A stretch of DNA of 64,000 nt from Mesorhizobium sp. RMAD-H1 (lineage in GTDB: Bacteria > Pseudomonadota > Alphaproteobacteria > Rhizobiales > Rhizobiaceae), in the NCBI RefSeq assembly GCF_014191375.1, contig NZ_JACHWN010000012.1, positions 1 to 64,000 on the forward strand. The letters are read 5' to 3'. The position numbers and the translations under genes were made by a program. This document shows, piece after piece, positions 55,065 through 63,568 of the stretch. The notes under the pieces were generated by a model. That model made no database searches. It was not told where the DNA came from and saw nothing but the letters and a program-made list of their open reading frames with translations. Within the stretch, counting starts at the first letter, position 1. Every line of letters begins with the position of its first letter.

Positions 55065-56048
55065 TCATCCTGCTCCTGCAGAAAATCTGAGGCGGTAGCG
55101 TGATTCCGCTTCCGGATTGCAGAAATTCTTCGGGAGTTCGCCGGAGAGGATGCGGACCGCCTCTTCGGCCACTCCAACACCCATTCTCATCATGGAATCC
55201 TCAGTAATTCCTGCGGCGTGGGGCGTGAGGATCACATTGTCGAGCGCAAGAAAAGGGTGATCCGCCGGCAGGGGTTGGGTTGAGAATACATCAAGGGCAG
55301 CGCCACCAATCCGGCGGTTTTGCAAAGCAGAAACCAGCGCCGCCTCATCGACAACGGGGCCACGCGAGACGTTGATAAGCAGCGCCTCGGGCTTCATCCG
55401 GCCGATGCGCTCGCGGCTCATAAGGCCCCTGGTTTCCGTGGTCAACGGGCAGCACAGCACAATGATGTCCGATTGAGCAATCAGCGTATCGAGATCCACC
55501 CTGCGGGCTTCCTCTGGAAGCAAGGCGGCGCTTCGGGTCGCCATGATGACATTCAGCCCGAAGCCGAATTTGGCGCTTCTGAATACAGCGCGGCCCACCG
55601 CGCCCATGCCCACGATGCCCATGGTCCGGCCGGCGAGATCATGGCCCAAATCGATATGTGCCCGCGCCGCTGTCCAGCCTGATTGGCGCAGATCGCGATC
55701 AACCAGACGGAACCGGCGCAGCAGCGCTAAGGTCACCATCATCACGTGCTCGGCCACGGTCGGCGCGTTCACAGCCGGCACGTTGGCAACGAGAACGCCC
55801 GCCTCGGTCGCGGCCTCGACCGGGATCATGTCGAGGCCTGCTCCATGCCTGATTGCCGCACGTAAACGCGGCGGATCGCGAAACAGGGCGGCCGGGAGGG
55901 GAGCTCTCACGATGATGATGTCGGCTTTACGGCCTTCGCGCAGGATCGTCTCCTGGTCGGGTGCGCTTGCGACAATGTATTCGCCGGTGCGCTCGAGAAT
56001 TTCGACGGCTTGGGGATGAAGGCGGTGTGTCGAGAAGATGACTGGCAC
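55065..56048 (-). CDS. D-isomer-specific 2-hydroxyacid dehydrogenase family protein
   Basis: 327 aa: Rossmann motif GIVGMGAVGRAV (144-155), catalytic Arg229 in NVSRGPVVDE and His277 in TPHAAG. The usual catalytic Glu is Gln258 (DVFSTQPL, where the family has DVF-x-x-EPL). Some alphaproteobacterial members share this, so the enzyme may still be active with altered pH dependence. Nine bases downstream of the GntR gene, last of the four-gene catabolic operon. Likely reduces or oxidises a 2-keto/2-hydroxy acid in sugar-acid catabolism. Confidence 0.88.
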   Translation of the reverse strand: MPVIFSTHRLHPQAVEILERTGEYIVASAPDQETILREGRKADIIIVRAPLPAALFRDPPRLRAAIRHGAGLDMIPVEAATEAGVLVANVPAVNAPTVAEHVMMVTLALLRRFRLVDRDLRQSGWTAARAHIDLGHDLAGRTMGIVGMGAVGRAVFRSAKFGFGLNVIMATRSAALLPEEARRVDLDTLIAQSDIIVLCCPLTTETRGLMSRERIGRMKPEALLINVSRGPVVDEAALVSALQNRRIGGAALDVFSTQPLPADHPFLALDNVILTPHAAGITEDSMMRMGVGVAEEAVRILSGELPKNFCNPEAESRYRLRFSAGAG

Positions 56049-56057
56049 TTGGCTAAG

Positions 56058-56789
56058 CTAACCGCGCGCGTGGGCGGCCTCCGGTTGCGCTTCACGCTCC
56101 TCGTCTGCACCAGGCGCACCGATCAGCCCCTTCCAGTAACTTTCAGCTCCGTTCAGGTGCGCGTTCATGAGAGCTTGTGCCAGATTGCCGTCCCGGCGCA
56201 ACAGTGCTTCGTAAATCTGGATGTGCTCGGCATGGGATCGGCGGCGGCGTTCGGGATCGCTGAAATAGATCGGCAGGCGCTGTTCTCCCATGATGTAATA
56301 GACGCTGCAGACCTTGTGGAAGACGCTGTTCTTGGTGGCACGGACGATCTCAAGGTGGAAATCACGGTCCTCCCGTGCAAGGCCTTCGCCCGCAGCCAGT
56401 TTTTCCTCCGAGGCCTTCAGGATCTCCCGCAGCCGCTCGAAGTTCTCTTCCGTCGCCCTCGCGCAGGCGAGCTCGGCGGCCTTGATCTCGTGGATCTTCC
56501 TCAGTTCCACGGTCTCATAGATCTGCACAGGATCGAGCGGAACACCGGCGCGCGCGAACAGCGCCATCGCCTCGACACTTGCCTGGTGCGTGGTCAGATA
56601 GATGCCGGATTTTGCGCGACGCTCGACAATGCGCATGGCCTCTAGGATGGCGAGGGCTTCGCGGATCTGACCGCGGCTCACCGAGAAGTGGTCGGCAAGC
56701 TCCCGTTCGGACGGAAGACGCGCATTATCCGCTTTCGACTGCGAATAGAGGTGAGCCGCCAGATCCGGAAGGAGGTTGTTTTCTTTCAT
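56058..56789 (-). CDS. GntR regulator, FadR subfamily with FCD domain
   Basis: 243 aa. An N-terminal wHTH (LPSERELADHFSVSRGQIRE and EALAILEAM) is followed by a helical FCD domain whose metal-binding pattern is present (DRDFHLEIVR, SHAEHIQIYEA, MNAHL). It lies inside the operon, two bases from the enolase-superfamily gene and nine from the dehydrogenase gene. The four ATCTGG-N5-CCARAT sites in this window fit FadR-type operators (TGGTnnnACCA), so it is the probable regulator of both this operon and the ABC operon. Effector perhaps a sugar acid intermediate. Confidence 0.9.
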   Translation of the reverse strand: MKENNLLPDLAAHLYSQSKADNARLPSERELADHFSVSRGQIREALAILEAMRIVERRAKSGIYLTTHQASVEAMALFARAGVPLDPVQIYETVELRKIHEIKAAELACARATEENFERLREILKASEEKLAAGEGLAREDRDFHLEIVRATKNSVFHKVCSVYYIMGEQRLPIYFSDPERRRRSHAEHIQIYEALLRRDGNLAQALMNAHLNGAESYWKGLIGAPGADEEREAQPEAAHARG

Positions 56790-56791
56790 AT

Positions 56792-57961
56792 TCAGCTTCT
56801 CTGCGCGTAGGTCGCCAGAACCGTTTCCGCAATGGTGAGGCCGAGGCCGGGGCGGTCCGGGATTTCGATGAAACCGTCCCTTACCGACACATCATCTTCC
56901 ATGAGGTCGTGCAGCATCGGGTTTGCGCCGAGCGAATATTCGATGATGAAGCTTGCTGGCGAAGCCGCGCATACATGCAAACCGGCGAAAAAACAAGGCG
57001 CGCCCGCCCATAGATGCGGCGCCAGCCGGAGATTGAAGGCGCTGGCGATCGCACCAATGCGCATGGCTTCGGTTATGCCGCCGCAGAAGGCCGGGTCGGG
57101 CTGGAAGATGTCGGCGGATTTCAGCACCGCCAGATCGCGGAAAGCGAAGCGGGTTGCTTCCGACTCGCCAGCGGCGATCGGTACCAGTCCGCTCGACCGA
57201 ACCTCCGCCATGCCCAATTTGTCATCGGCGATCACGGGCTCTTCGAACCAAGCAAGATCGCAATCGGACACAAGCTGGACGAACCGCTTCGCGTCGGCAA
57301 CGGTATAAGTCCCGTGCGCATCGACCATGAGCTGGACATCCGGGCCGAGCGTCGATCGGGCGGCCTTGACCCTTGCCGCAGAGACGTGCGGGGCACCGTC
57401 CATCGCTCCCACGCGCATCTTGACCGCGCGGAAGCCGCCGGCAGAGATATATGACTGCAGCTGCTCGCCGATCTTATCGGCGGGTGCCCAGCCCCCGGAA
57501 GCATAGACCGGCATTCGGTCCGCCTTGCGCCCCCCGAGGAGCTGCCACACAGGTCGTCCGAGCGATTTGCCGAGAATATCCCACAGCGCGATGTCGACCG
57601 CGCTGATCGCGGCAATGGACAGACCCCGGCGTGAGAGCTCGGGCATTGCATGGCCCTGGGCGGCGGCTGCTTCGTGCCGTACGCCGTTATAGAGCATCTC
57701 CCATATCTGAACGATGTCGGCGGGATCGCGCCCGATCAGGCGTGGCGCTATCTCATGGTTCAACAAGTGGACCAATGCGGCATAGGTGCCGGCGCTGCCG
57801 GCGGCATTCTTGCCCTCGCCCCAGCCCACCAGTCCGTCATCGGTTTCGATGCGCAAAATGGCGGCGTCGAATGTCTGCAGCTGGCCGAAGTCGCTGCGAT
57901 GCTGGCGATCTTTCTCGATCGGTATCCGGATCCACCATGCCTGTGCCGACTTGACCCGCAT
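56792..57961 (-). CDS. Mandelate racemase/muconate lactonizing-family enzyme (enolase superfamily), probable sugar-acid dehydratase
   Basis: 389 aa. Metal ligands Asp214 (LMVDAHGTY), Glu240 (FEEP) and Glu266 (AAGESE) are in place, with His316 (APHLWAG) as possible acid/base. The KxK motif of mandelate racemases is here VKMRVG (Lys181, Arg183), an Arg variant at the second position. Sugar-acid dehydratases of this superfamily turn aldonates or uronates into 2-keto-3-deoxy acids. Directly follows the epimerase gene (nine bases), within a GntR-controlled operon. Exact substrate unknown. Confidence 0.9.
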   Translation of the reverse strand: MRVKSAQAWWIRIPIEKDRQHRSDFGQLQTFDAAILRIETDDGLVGWGEGKNAAGSAGTYAALVHLLNHEIAPRLIGRDPADIVQIWEMLYNGVRHEAAAAQGHAMPELSRRGLSIAAISAVDIALWDILGKSLGRPVWQLLGGRKADRMPVYASGGWAPADKIGEQLQSYISAGGFRAVKMRVGAMDGAPHVSAARVKAARSTLGPDVQLMVDAHGTYTVADAKRFVQLVSDCDLAWFEEPVIADDKLGMAEVRSSGLVPIAAGESEATRFAFRDLAVLKSADIFQPDPAFCGGITEAMRIGAIASAFNLRLAPHLWAGAPCFFAGLHVCAASPASFIIEYSLGANPMLHDLMEDDVSVRDGFIEIPDRPGLGLTIAETVLATYAQRS

Positions 57962-57970
57962 CTCATGCGC

Positions 57971-58858
57971 TCATCTGATGAGCGGCAGGATCGTTTCGGC
58001 CGTAATGCGCATCTGGTCGGAGTAGAATGCCTCCGTCAGCAGGCTTGAGCCGTGATCCTGTATGAATTTCAGTTGCTCGGGCGGAATGTCGACCGGGTTG
58101 CGCTCGACCATGTCCGGGTATTTCGCGGCAGGTGTCCGGTCGACCGGCGCGACGAACTCATTGGTGAGTGCGCCATCATATCCGATCTCCTTCAGCGTGC
58201 CGATGATCCTCGGCCAGTCGAGATGGCCGAGGCCGGCAGCGAAGCGGTTGTTGTCCGCGATATGAAAATCGAACAGGCGATTGCCGGCAAGCCGGATCGC
58301 TTCGTAGATGTCCTCTTCCTCGATATTCAGATGGAAGGCATCAAGGCAGACGCCGCATTCGGGACTGACCGCGTCGGCCAAGGCAAGCGCCTGCGCACAG
58401 CGGTTGAAGAAATAGGTCTCGAAACGGTTGAGAGGTTCGACGGCAATCCGCACGCCTTGTTTCTTGGCGTGGTCGAAACATTCCCGAGTGGCGTCGACAA
58501 CCCACTTCCACTCTTCCTCCTCCGTCCCGTCCGGAACCACCTTGCCAACGGTCGCGGGCACAAGCGTAACAATTTCCCCGTCGAGCTCGGATACCATCGT
58601 GATAACGCTCTTCACGTAATCGACGCTACGGGCGCGCCGCCCCTCGTCCCTGGCCGCAAGATTGCGCTCGCCCAGCGTCAGCGTCACGGCGCCCCAGCAG
58701 CGAATGCCGTGCTCCTTGAGCAAGGCGCGGGTCTCGTTCACATCGTACTGCTTCGGCTCGCCCGAGATCTCAATGGATTCATAGCCAAACTGCTTGATAC
58801 GGCGCAGCGTGGTCTCCAGCGACTCCGCCCGCATCCAATTGTGTGTCGAAAGATGCAT
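57971..58858 (-). CDS. Sugar epimerase/isomerase, D-tagatose 3-epimerase-like (TIM barrel)
   Basis: 295 aa from MHLSTHNWMR, with GGGAGGAGG upstream. The metal and catalytic residues of ketose 3-epimerases are recognisable: Glu141 (VEPLNRFETYF), Asp173 (CLDAFHLNIEEED), His199 (DFHIADNNR) and Glu234 (NEF). First gene of the catabolic operon (epimerase, enolase-superfamily enzyme, GntR, dehydrogenase). The operator at 58924-58940 lies about 66-82 bases upstream. A divergent paralogue is at 59130. Confidence 0.9.
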   Translation of the reverse strand: MHLSTHNWMRAESLETTLRRIKQFGYESIEISGEPKQYDVNETRALLKEHGIRCWGAVTLTLGERNLAARDEGRRARSVDYVKSVITMVSELDGEIVTLVPATVGKVVPDGTEEEEWKWVVDATRECFDHAKKQGVRIAVEPLNRFETYFFNRCAQALALADAVSPECGVCLDAFHLNIEEEDIYEAIRLAGNRLFDFHIADNNRFAAGLGHLDWPRIIGTLKEIGYDGALTNEFVAPVDRTPAAKYPDMVERNPVDIPPEQLKFIQDHGSSLLTEAFYSDQMRITAETILPLIR

Positions 58859-58923
58859 TGCCTGCCTCCTCCCTGGCGCATCCCTCAACCCGGAACCGCC
58901 TGTCCTCCAAAGTGGGTCGCGCA

Positions 58924-58940
58924 ATCTGGTGCGACCAATT
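58924..58940. promoter_or_regulatory. FadR-type operator candidate, site 3 (catabolic operon promoter)
   Basis: ATCTGG-TGCGA-CCAATT, matching the ATCTGG-N5-CCA(A/G)(A/T)T spacing of the other sites. It lies 65 bases before the minus-strand epimerase start and could cover that operon's promoter. Confidence 0.6.
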
Positions 58941-59100
58941 CCTCCTGACTTCACCTCTATCGTATTCCCGCCCGATCCACAAGATTTGGTGGCTTTAAGT
59001 TTGTTGGAATGAAAAAATGAAAAGTGGCAGTATGTTATGACGGTAGAGAGGCGATTAGGCTCCCTTTGTTGATAGCCCTCGTCTTGATCGTATTGCTATA

Positions 59101-59117
59101 TTTGGTATTACCAGATT
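59101..59117. promoter_or_regulatory. FadR-type operator candidate, site 4
   Basis: TTTGGTATTACCAGATT, 16 of 17 bases as in 48990-49006. It lies only 12 bases before the plus-strand epimerase start and overlaps a TATATT -10-like box at about 59096, so binding would repress. Confidence 0.72.
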
Positions 59118-59129
59118 GGGAGGACTGCG

Positions 59130-59990
59130 ATGAAGATCGGAATGTGCATGTTCCTTTGGACGACGAATGTCACCGAGGAACACGAAAGCCTGCTTCGCAA
59201 CATAAAGGCGACCGGTTTCAACGGCGTGGAGATACCGGTCTTCAACGGCGAGCCGACTGATTACGCACGCCTTGGTGCGCTGCTCGACCGGATTGGCCTG
59301 GAGCGGACAGCTGTGTCGGCGATCGGTGATCCTGCGAAGAACCTCATCTCCGGCGATGCGGGAGAACGCGAGGCCGGTATCGCCTATATGAAATGGGCCA
59401 TCGATTGCGCCTCTGCGCTTGGTGCAAACCTTCTCAGCGGACCACTCCACTCCACCCTTGGGCATTTTTCCGGGGAAGGGCCGACGCAGGAGGAGTTCCG
59501 CCGTTCGGTCGAATCCCAACGGGCCATCGGCGACTATGCGCAGTTACGCGGCGTGACGATAGGGCTCGAGGCGCTCAACCGATTCGAATGTTATTTCATC
59601 AACACGATGGACGCGCTTGCCGCCCATATAGAGGAAATCGGGCGCCCCAGAATTCGCGCGATATACGATACCTTCCACGCCAATATCGAGGAGGAGGATC
59701 CGGTCGGCGCCTTCACCCGTAACAAGAAGACGGTCGTCCATATCCACATCTCAGAAAACAACCGCGGCGTGCCGGGCCGGGGTAACATCCCTTGGGAGGA
59801 GACCTTCGCCGCGATCCAGGACAGCGGATATGAAGGCTGGCTGACGATTGAGGCCTTTGGACGCGGGCTTCCCGATCTGGCGGCGGCGACGAAGGTCTGG
59901 CGCGATTTCGCCGAAAGTCCCGCGGCCGTATACCAGGAAGGCTATCGCCACATCCGGAGGCATCTGGGCGCGAGCCTGGATGGAGTTTGA
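59130..59990 (+). CDS. Sugar epimerase/isomerase, D-tagatose 3-epimerase-like, second copy
   Basis: 286 aa, with GGGAGGA just upstream. Catalytic residues of the ketose 3-epimerase fold: Glu147 (GLEALNRFECYFINT), Asp180 (YDTFHANIEEED), His206 (HIHISENNRG) and Glu241 (TIEAFGRG). The NN-R-GVPGRG motif is closer to D-tagatose/D-psicose 3-epimerases than that of the divergent paralogue. Its 3' end overlaps the 5' end of the DJ-1 pseudogene. Regulated by site 4, in step with the ABC operon. The two paralogues probably act on successive or alternative sugars. Confidence 0.9.
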   Translation: MKIGMCMFLWTTNVTEEHESLLRNIKATGFNGVEIPVFNGEPTDYARLGALLDRIGLERTAVSAIGDPAKNLISGDAGEREAGIAYMKWAIDCASALGANLLSGPLHSTLGHFSGEGPTQEEFRRSVESQRAIGDYAQLRGVTIGLEALNRFECYFINTMDALAAHIEEIGRPRIRAIYDTFHANIEEEDPVGAFTRNKKTVVHIHISENNRGVPGRGNIPWEETFAAIQDSGYEGWLTIEAFGRGLPDLAAATKVWRDFAESPAAVYQEGYRHIRRHLGASLDGV

Positions 59991-60330
59991 TTCGGACCGA
60001 CCTGAAGAGGAGAAAGCGACGTCAGGTAAGAAGATCCTGATGCTGCCTGGTGAATTCACCGAAGAGTACGAGATTTAGTCTTTCAGCGGGTGATGGAGGC
60101 CGTCGGCCACACGGTTCACGCGGTCCATCCGGACAAGAGTGCCGGCGAGATGATCAGGACCTCGCTGCACGGCATCGAGGGTGATCAGGCCTGTATAGAG
60201 ATACCCAGCCACACTTTGCGTTCAACGAGACCTTTTTTAAGAGGTCGGGCCGGAGCAGTACGACCGGCCTATCGTGCCGGCGGGCGCGGCCAGCGGCGCT
60301 AATTTGCCGCCAACGAGAATGCTTGCTCCG
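59980..60330 (+). pseudogene. DJ-1/PfpI-family protein, N-terminal half, frameshifted
   Basis: From an ATG overlapping the epimerase 3' end, the frame reads GKKILMLPGEFTEEYEI, then a stop. Continuing, VFQRVMEAVGHTVHAVHPDK, TSLHGIEGDQACIE, and in another frame FNETFFK and EVGPEQYDRPIVPAG. These match successive parts of DJ-1/PfpI proteins (KKILML-GDF-EDYE, GH-VHAV-PDK, H-FEGDQ, DYD-LV-PGG). At least one stop and two frameshifts make it non-functional. Its C-terminal tail reappears at 63460-63561, after a four-gene unit. Confidence 0.75.
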
Positions 60331-60433
60331 GATTCGCAATGATGCTGAATACGAGTGCAGCAATGAAATCCATCCAGGCCGGTGGTTCAACCGGGAAGGA
60401 TTGCCTTTTCTGCTGCATTCGGGAGGAACGTCA

Positions 60434-61024
60434 ATGACAGAACACCGGCCGAACCTCAAACATCGGCTATACACGGTTCTTATTGCTGGCGTGGGCGGTA
60501 CCGCCGCAGCCGGTGTTTCCCTTGCGATGGCCATCTATGACGCGGCACATCCTGATCCGGTTTTAACCGTGGCGGCAAATGAGACCGTCGATACCGGTCG
60601 CTGGCTCGTAACCATACGCGACGCCTATACCGGAAACATTCCGCCGACCGGGACCAAACCACTCGAGCCAAAACGGTTTGTCATGGTGGTACTGGATCTG
60701 GACAACCGTTCTGCAGCAACGAGCAGTGCTTTTCACGACCTGATCACAATCGCGGAGCCGGAGGTTGAAGGATTGCCGAAACCTACCTACTACCTGGCGC
60801 GCGACAAATGGATCGCCGGTGCCGTCAACCCGAACATGCCCGAACGCCTTATAGCCGCCTGGGAATGGCCACAACATAAGCCGCTTCCCGAAGGGTTGAG
60901 GCTGAGCGTTAAGAGCCAGATCTTCAAACCGCGCGACAATCTCTATGGTGCGCCGGGCTGGTTTGATCGGGGGACCACGGCAATCGTGGCGCTGCCGGTC
61001 GATCAGCGAGATGAACCACAATGA
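60434..61024 (+). CDS. Membrane-anchored small protein A, function unknown
   Basis: 196 aa, ATG 60434 after GGGAGGAAC. One N-terminal hydrophobic segment (about residues 15-38, LIAGVGGTAAAGVSLAMAI) anchors a beta-rich exterior domain with WLVTIRDAYTG, VMVVLDLDNRSA and similar strands, resembling the DUF4352-like fold in outline. Periplasmic or surface face presumed. Overlaps the next gene by four bases (ATGA). No family recognised with confidence. First of three tandem genes of similar plan. Confidence 0.72.
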   Translation: MTEHRPNLKHRLYTVLIAGVGGTAAAGVSLAMAIYDAAHPDPVLTVAANETVDTGRWLVTIRDAYTGNIPPTGTKPLEPKRFVMVVLDLDNRSAATSSAFHDLITIAEPEVEGLPKPTYYLARDKWIAGAVNPNMPERLIAAWEWPQHKPLPEGLRLSVKSQIFKPRDNLYGAPGWFDRGTTAIVALPVDQRDEPQ

Positions 61025-61614
61025 TGCAGGCCTTCAAAACCGTGTTGCTGCTGGCATTGGGGGCCGCGATTCTTTACGGAATGCAGCATGCAACACCTGG
61101 CTACGGCGATATCACATCGCCGATCGTGATCGAGGGCGAGGCCGGAAAGCGGGTGGACGGCAGCGCCTATGCATTTGGCCTGGCCAATGTTCATGTTGCG
61201 CGAAGCGTGAAGACGGAAAGCTTCGGCCGAACGCGCGAATATACCACCTCAGGCGTTTGGCTGATCCTGGAGGGGGCGGCCGTTGCGAAAAAGGAAAGCC
61301 TGGCACTCACTTCCGCCGAATGGCTCGGCCCGAGCGGCATCCGCTACGCGATGAGCCAGCGTTTATCCATAGCGAGCGGCTTACTGAACACGGAACGCCT
61401 TCAGCCAGGTTTGCCCAAACCGGTCCTGCTGGCGTTCGAAGTGCCGGAGAAAGAGATTGCCGGCGGCCAACTCCTCATCGCGCGTTCGAGAATAATCCCT
61501 CTGGATGAAGAATTCCGTATCGACCCAGGCAAGGCCCTTCCTGTATCAGCAAGCCCGTCGCTGACAATCCTTCGAGGGAACGGCACCAACTCCTGGACCA
61601 TCAGGGCCGAGTAA
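61021..61614 (+). CDS. Membrane-anchored small protein B, function unknown
   Basis: 197 aa beginning MMQAFKTVLLLALGAAILYG, one anchor helix (about 5-20), followed by a beta-rich domain (SPIVIEGEAGKRVDGSAYA, VWLILEGAAVAKKESLAL, LLAFEVPEKEIAG). It overlaps gene A by four bases and is 11 bases from gene C, so A, B and C form an operon. Beta strands separated by similar spacing to A and C suggest three diverged copies of one fold; identity is too low to claim it firmly. Confidence 0.72.
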   Translation: MMQAFKTVLLLALGAAILYGMQHATPGYGDITSPIVIEGEAGKRVDGSAYAFGLANVHVARSVKTESFGRTREYTTSGVWLILEGAAVAKKESLALTSAEWLGPSGIRYAMSQRLSIASGLLNTERLQPGLPKPVLLAFEVPEKEIAGGQLLIARSRIIPLDEEFRIDPGKALPVSASPSLTILRGNGTNSWTIRAE

Positions 61615-61625
61615 GGTTATTAAGG

Positions 61626-62168
61626 ATGTTTACTAGCGAACGGCGTCAATACTGGACCAGCATCGCCGCCCTTATGGTAGCCATGCCGACTGCCATTCTC
61701 GTTCATTCCTGGGGCAGCCTCGCACAGTGGTATGAGGAGCGACCCCTACCCATTTCCGTGGCGCAAGGAGCATCGGCGCCCTATTCCGGAGCGCAATGGC
61801 GCCTGGCACAACTCAGACGCCTGCCCGGGCCCTACCAAGGGGCAGCGGTCATCCTGGCCGAATTCGAGGTGCGTCCCGGAGCGACGCCGATGGGCGTTAG
61901 CGGCCAGTGCAGGATCAGGCTGACAGATGCAGATGGCCGCCAGTGGGAGCCGACCCTCACCATCGCGGCAATCGCCAGAAAGATGGATCCTGAGATTGCG
62001 GACCGGCCTCGGTGCGGCGCATCGGCATTCGCGGAAGCGAGACCGGGACGCCAGATCAAAATGGCCGCGACTTTCGTCATCCCGACAGATGCACGCGATC
62101 TCGCACTGCTTGTCGAAATCCCTGAAGCCGCTCCCAACGCACTGTCGTTCATGTGGCCCGAGCAGTGA
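61626..62168 (+). CDS. Membrane-anchored small protein C, function unknown
   Basis: 180 aa with an N-terminal helix (about 12-30) and a beta-rich domain that has two Cys (VSGQCRIRLTD, RPRCGASAF) that could pair in the periplasm. AGGAT upstream is a weak ribosome site. Its 3' end overlaps the 3' end of the convergent membrane-protein gene by 20 bases. Like A and B, no family recognised. Confidence 0.7.
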   Translation: MFTSERRQYWTSIAALMVAMPTAILVHSWGSLAQWYEERPLPISVAQGASAPYSGAQWRLAQLRRLPGPYQGAAVILAEFEVRPGATPMGVSGQCRIRLTDADGRQWEPTLTIAAIARKMDPEIADRPRCGASAFAEARPGRQIKMAATFVIPTDARDLALLVEIPEAAPNALSFMWPEQ

Positions 62169-63411
62169 CCGGCTCTGCGGCGCGCCGGTTCGAGACCGCA
62201 TATTCCAGCATCGCCGCCAGAAGGACGATTCGCAGAGCGTCCAGAAGAATCCCCCCGTCAAGGTCACTTGGGCTGCCAATGAAGACGCTGACAACGCCGA
62301 AGATAGCCTGCCAAGCGTCCATATCCTGCGGCGCCAGCATGCGGGTAAGGCCATACCAAAGCCAAGCGCCCAGCCAGCCGATCAAACGATAGGCGACGAT
62401 GAAGGCGAGAAGGGAAGCAAGACCGGAACTAAGCGTAAGCTTGAGACATATCCAGACTGGACGATAGCGTGAACGGTAACCGCTCGCGAAATGATTGATG
62501 AAATCGGCAAGCCATTTGCGCCACGTGCCGCCATGCAGTCTCACGGGTGCTGCCGAGCGGCTCGCCCCTGAGAACTCATAGCCATTGATGATAGCAGCCA
62601 TTACCAGCCAAACCATGGGCAGCAGCGCATAGAAAAACAAGCTCTGCAGCTGTGTGGTCAAGTCCGGCGACTGGAACTCAACAGGGGTGAAGACCTCGGC
62701 CGCATGTACCACGGACACAAGCAGGGAGCCTGAGATTTCACTCACCTCGTCTGAAAGGACGCCTGACCCGAGCCAGGAGATAAATGCATCCTTCCACAGG
62801 CTCAGCCCGTAGAGACCGATAAAAATCCAACTCGCATCCGCCGCGACGACGACCAGACGCCAATATGGAGCGCGCGCCTGCCTGTTCATACGCTTCGCCA
62901 ACCAACGCACCACCCAGCAGGCGAAAATCGATAACAGCAAGCCTCGCGAGCTAAGGACATCAAGGAAACGCGCGCCTTCGCCCAACTGCACGTTGTCCAA
63001 TGCCAGGCGAGAGTATTCGCGTACGCTGTCGCCGAGGAAGCCCCACGCGGCGTAATAGGCGAAGAAGGGCAGAATGGCGGCTGCGGTCAGCGCCAGCATG
63101 TGGTTTCCGCTCTTCCCCTCCAATGGGGTATCGGGCGTTGCAGATCTTTGTGAGAGCGATGCCAGGGCCGGTAATCCGGGACGCAGCACCAGGAACATCA
63201 TGACAACGACAGCAAGCTTGACAAGGACGACCAGCGACAGGATCACCATACCGCCGAGCGGATGCATCGTCCCGACGCCGACGGCGGCGCGCAGCAGTAG
63301 ATCTCGCAGCACATAACCAAGTGCTCCAACCAGCAGTAGTTGCGGCCAGAAACGGAAAAGCAGGCGGCCAGAAAGGGCCAATGGGCCTGCGATGGGCTCG
63401 ATGATGGTCAT
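62149..63411 (-). CDS. Multi-spanning membrane protein, function unknown
   Basis: 420 aa with about eight to ten hydrophobic segments (for example LLLVGALGYVLRDLLLRAAV, VILSLVVLVKLAVVVMMFLV, WLVMAAIINGYEF). A central soluble stretch contains VEFQSPDLTTQLQSLFF. It is convergent with the A-B-C operon with a 20-base overlap of 3' ends, so the four genes look like one unit. I do not recognise the family; the length and helix pattern do not fit a common transporter. Confidence 0.78.
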   Translation of the reverse strand: MTIIEPIAGPLALSGRLLFRFWPQLLLVGALGYVLRDLLLRAAVGVGTMHPLGGMVILSLVVLVKLAVVVMMFLVLRPGLPALASLSQRSATPDTPLEGKSGNHMLALTAAAILPFFAYYAAWGFLGDSVREYSRLALDNVQLGEGARFLDVLSSRGLLLSIFACWVVRWLAKRMNRQARAPYWRLVVVAADASWIFIGLYGLSLWKDAFISWLGSGVLSDEVSEISGSLLVSVVHAAEVFTPVEFQSPDLTTQLQSLFFYALLPMVWLVMAAIINGYEFSGASRSAAPVRLHGGTWRKWLADFINHFASGYRSRYRPVWICLKLTLSSGLASLLAFIVAYRLIGWLGAWLWYGLTRMLAPQDMDAWQAIFGVVSVFIGSPSDLDGGILLDALRIVLLAAMLEYAVSNRRAAEPVTARAT

Positions 63412-63459
63412 GGCAACGTTGTATCCAGAACGAGTAGCTAAGACAATTGCAAGGCTCTT

Positions 63460-63561
63460 GTCGGCGGCAAGCTGGTCTGGACAAAGGCTCGGACGACCCA
63501 GTCCGTCTTCATGCGCGAATGCCTGAGGTTCTCGGCGCCGAGATCAGGCACAGCTAGATAA
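63460..63561 (+). pseudogene. DJ-1/PfpI-family C-terminal tail
   Basis: The frame VGGKLVWTKARTTQSVFMRE continues CLRFSAP to a TAA. It aligns with the DJ-1 C-terminus seen at 35606-35923 (VDGNMVSAKGW and FMRECLNVLGTRIT); a one-base loss after CCTGA shifts the last residues. The bases TTCATGCG-GAATGCCTGA are shared. With the N-terminal half at 59980-60330 in the same orientation, it suggests one gene split by the unit between. Confidence 0.6.
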
Positions 63562-63568
63562 GTATACC

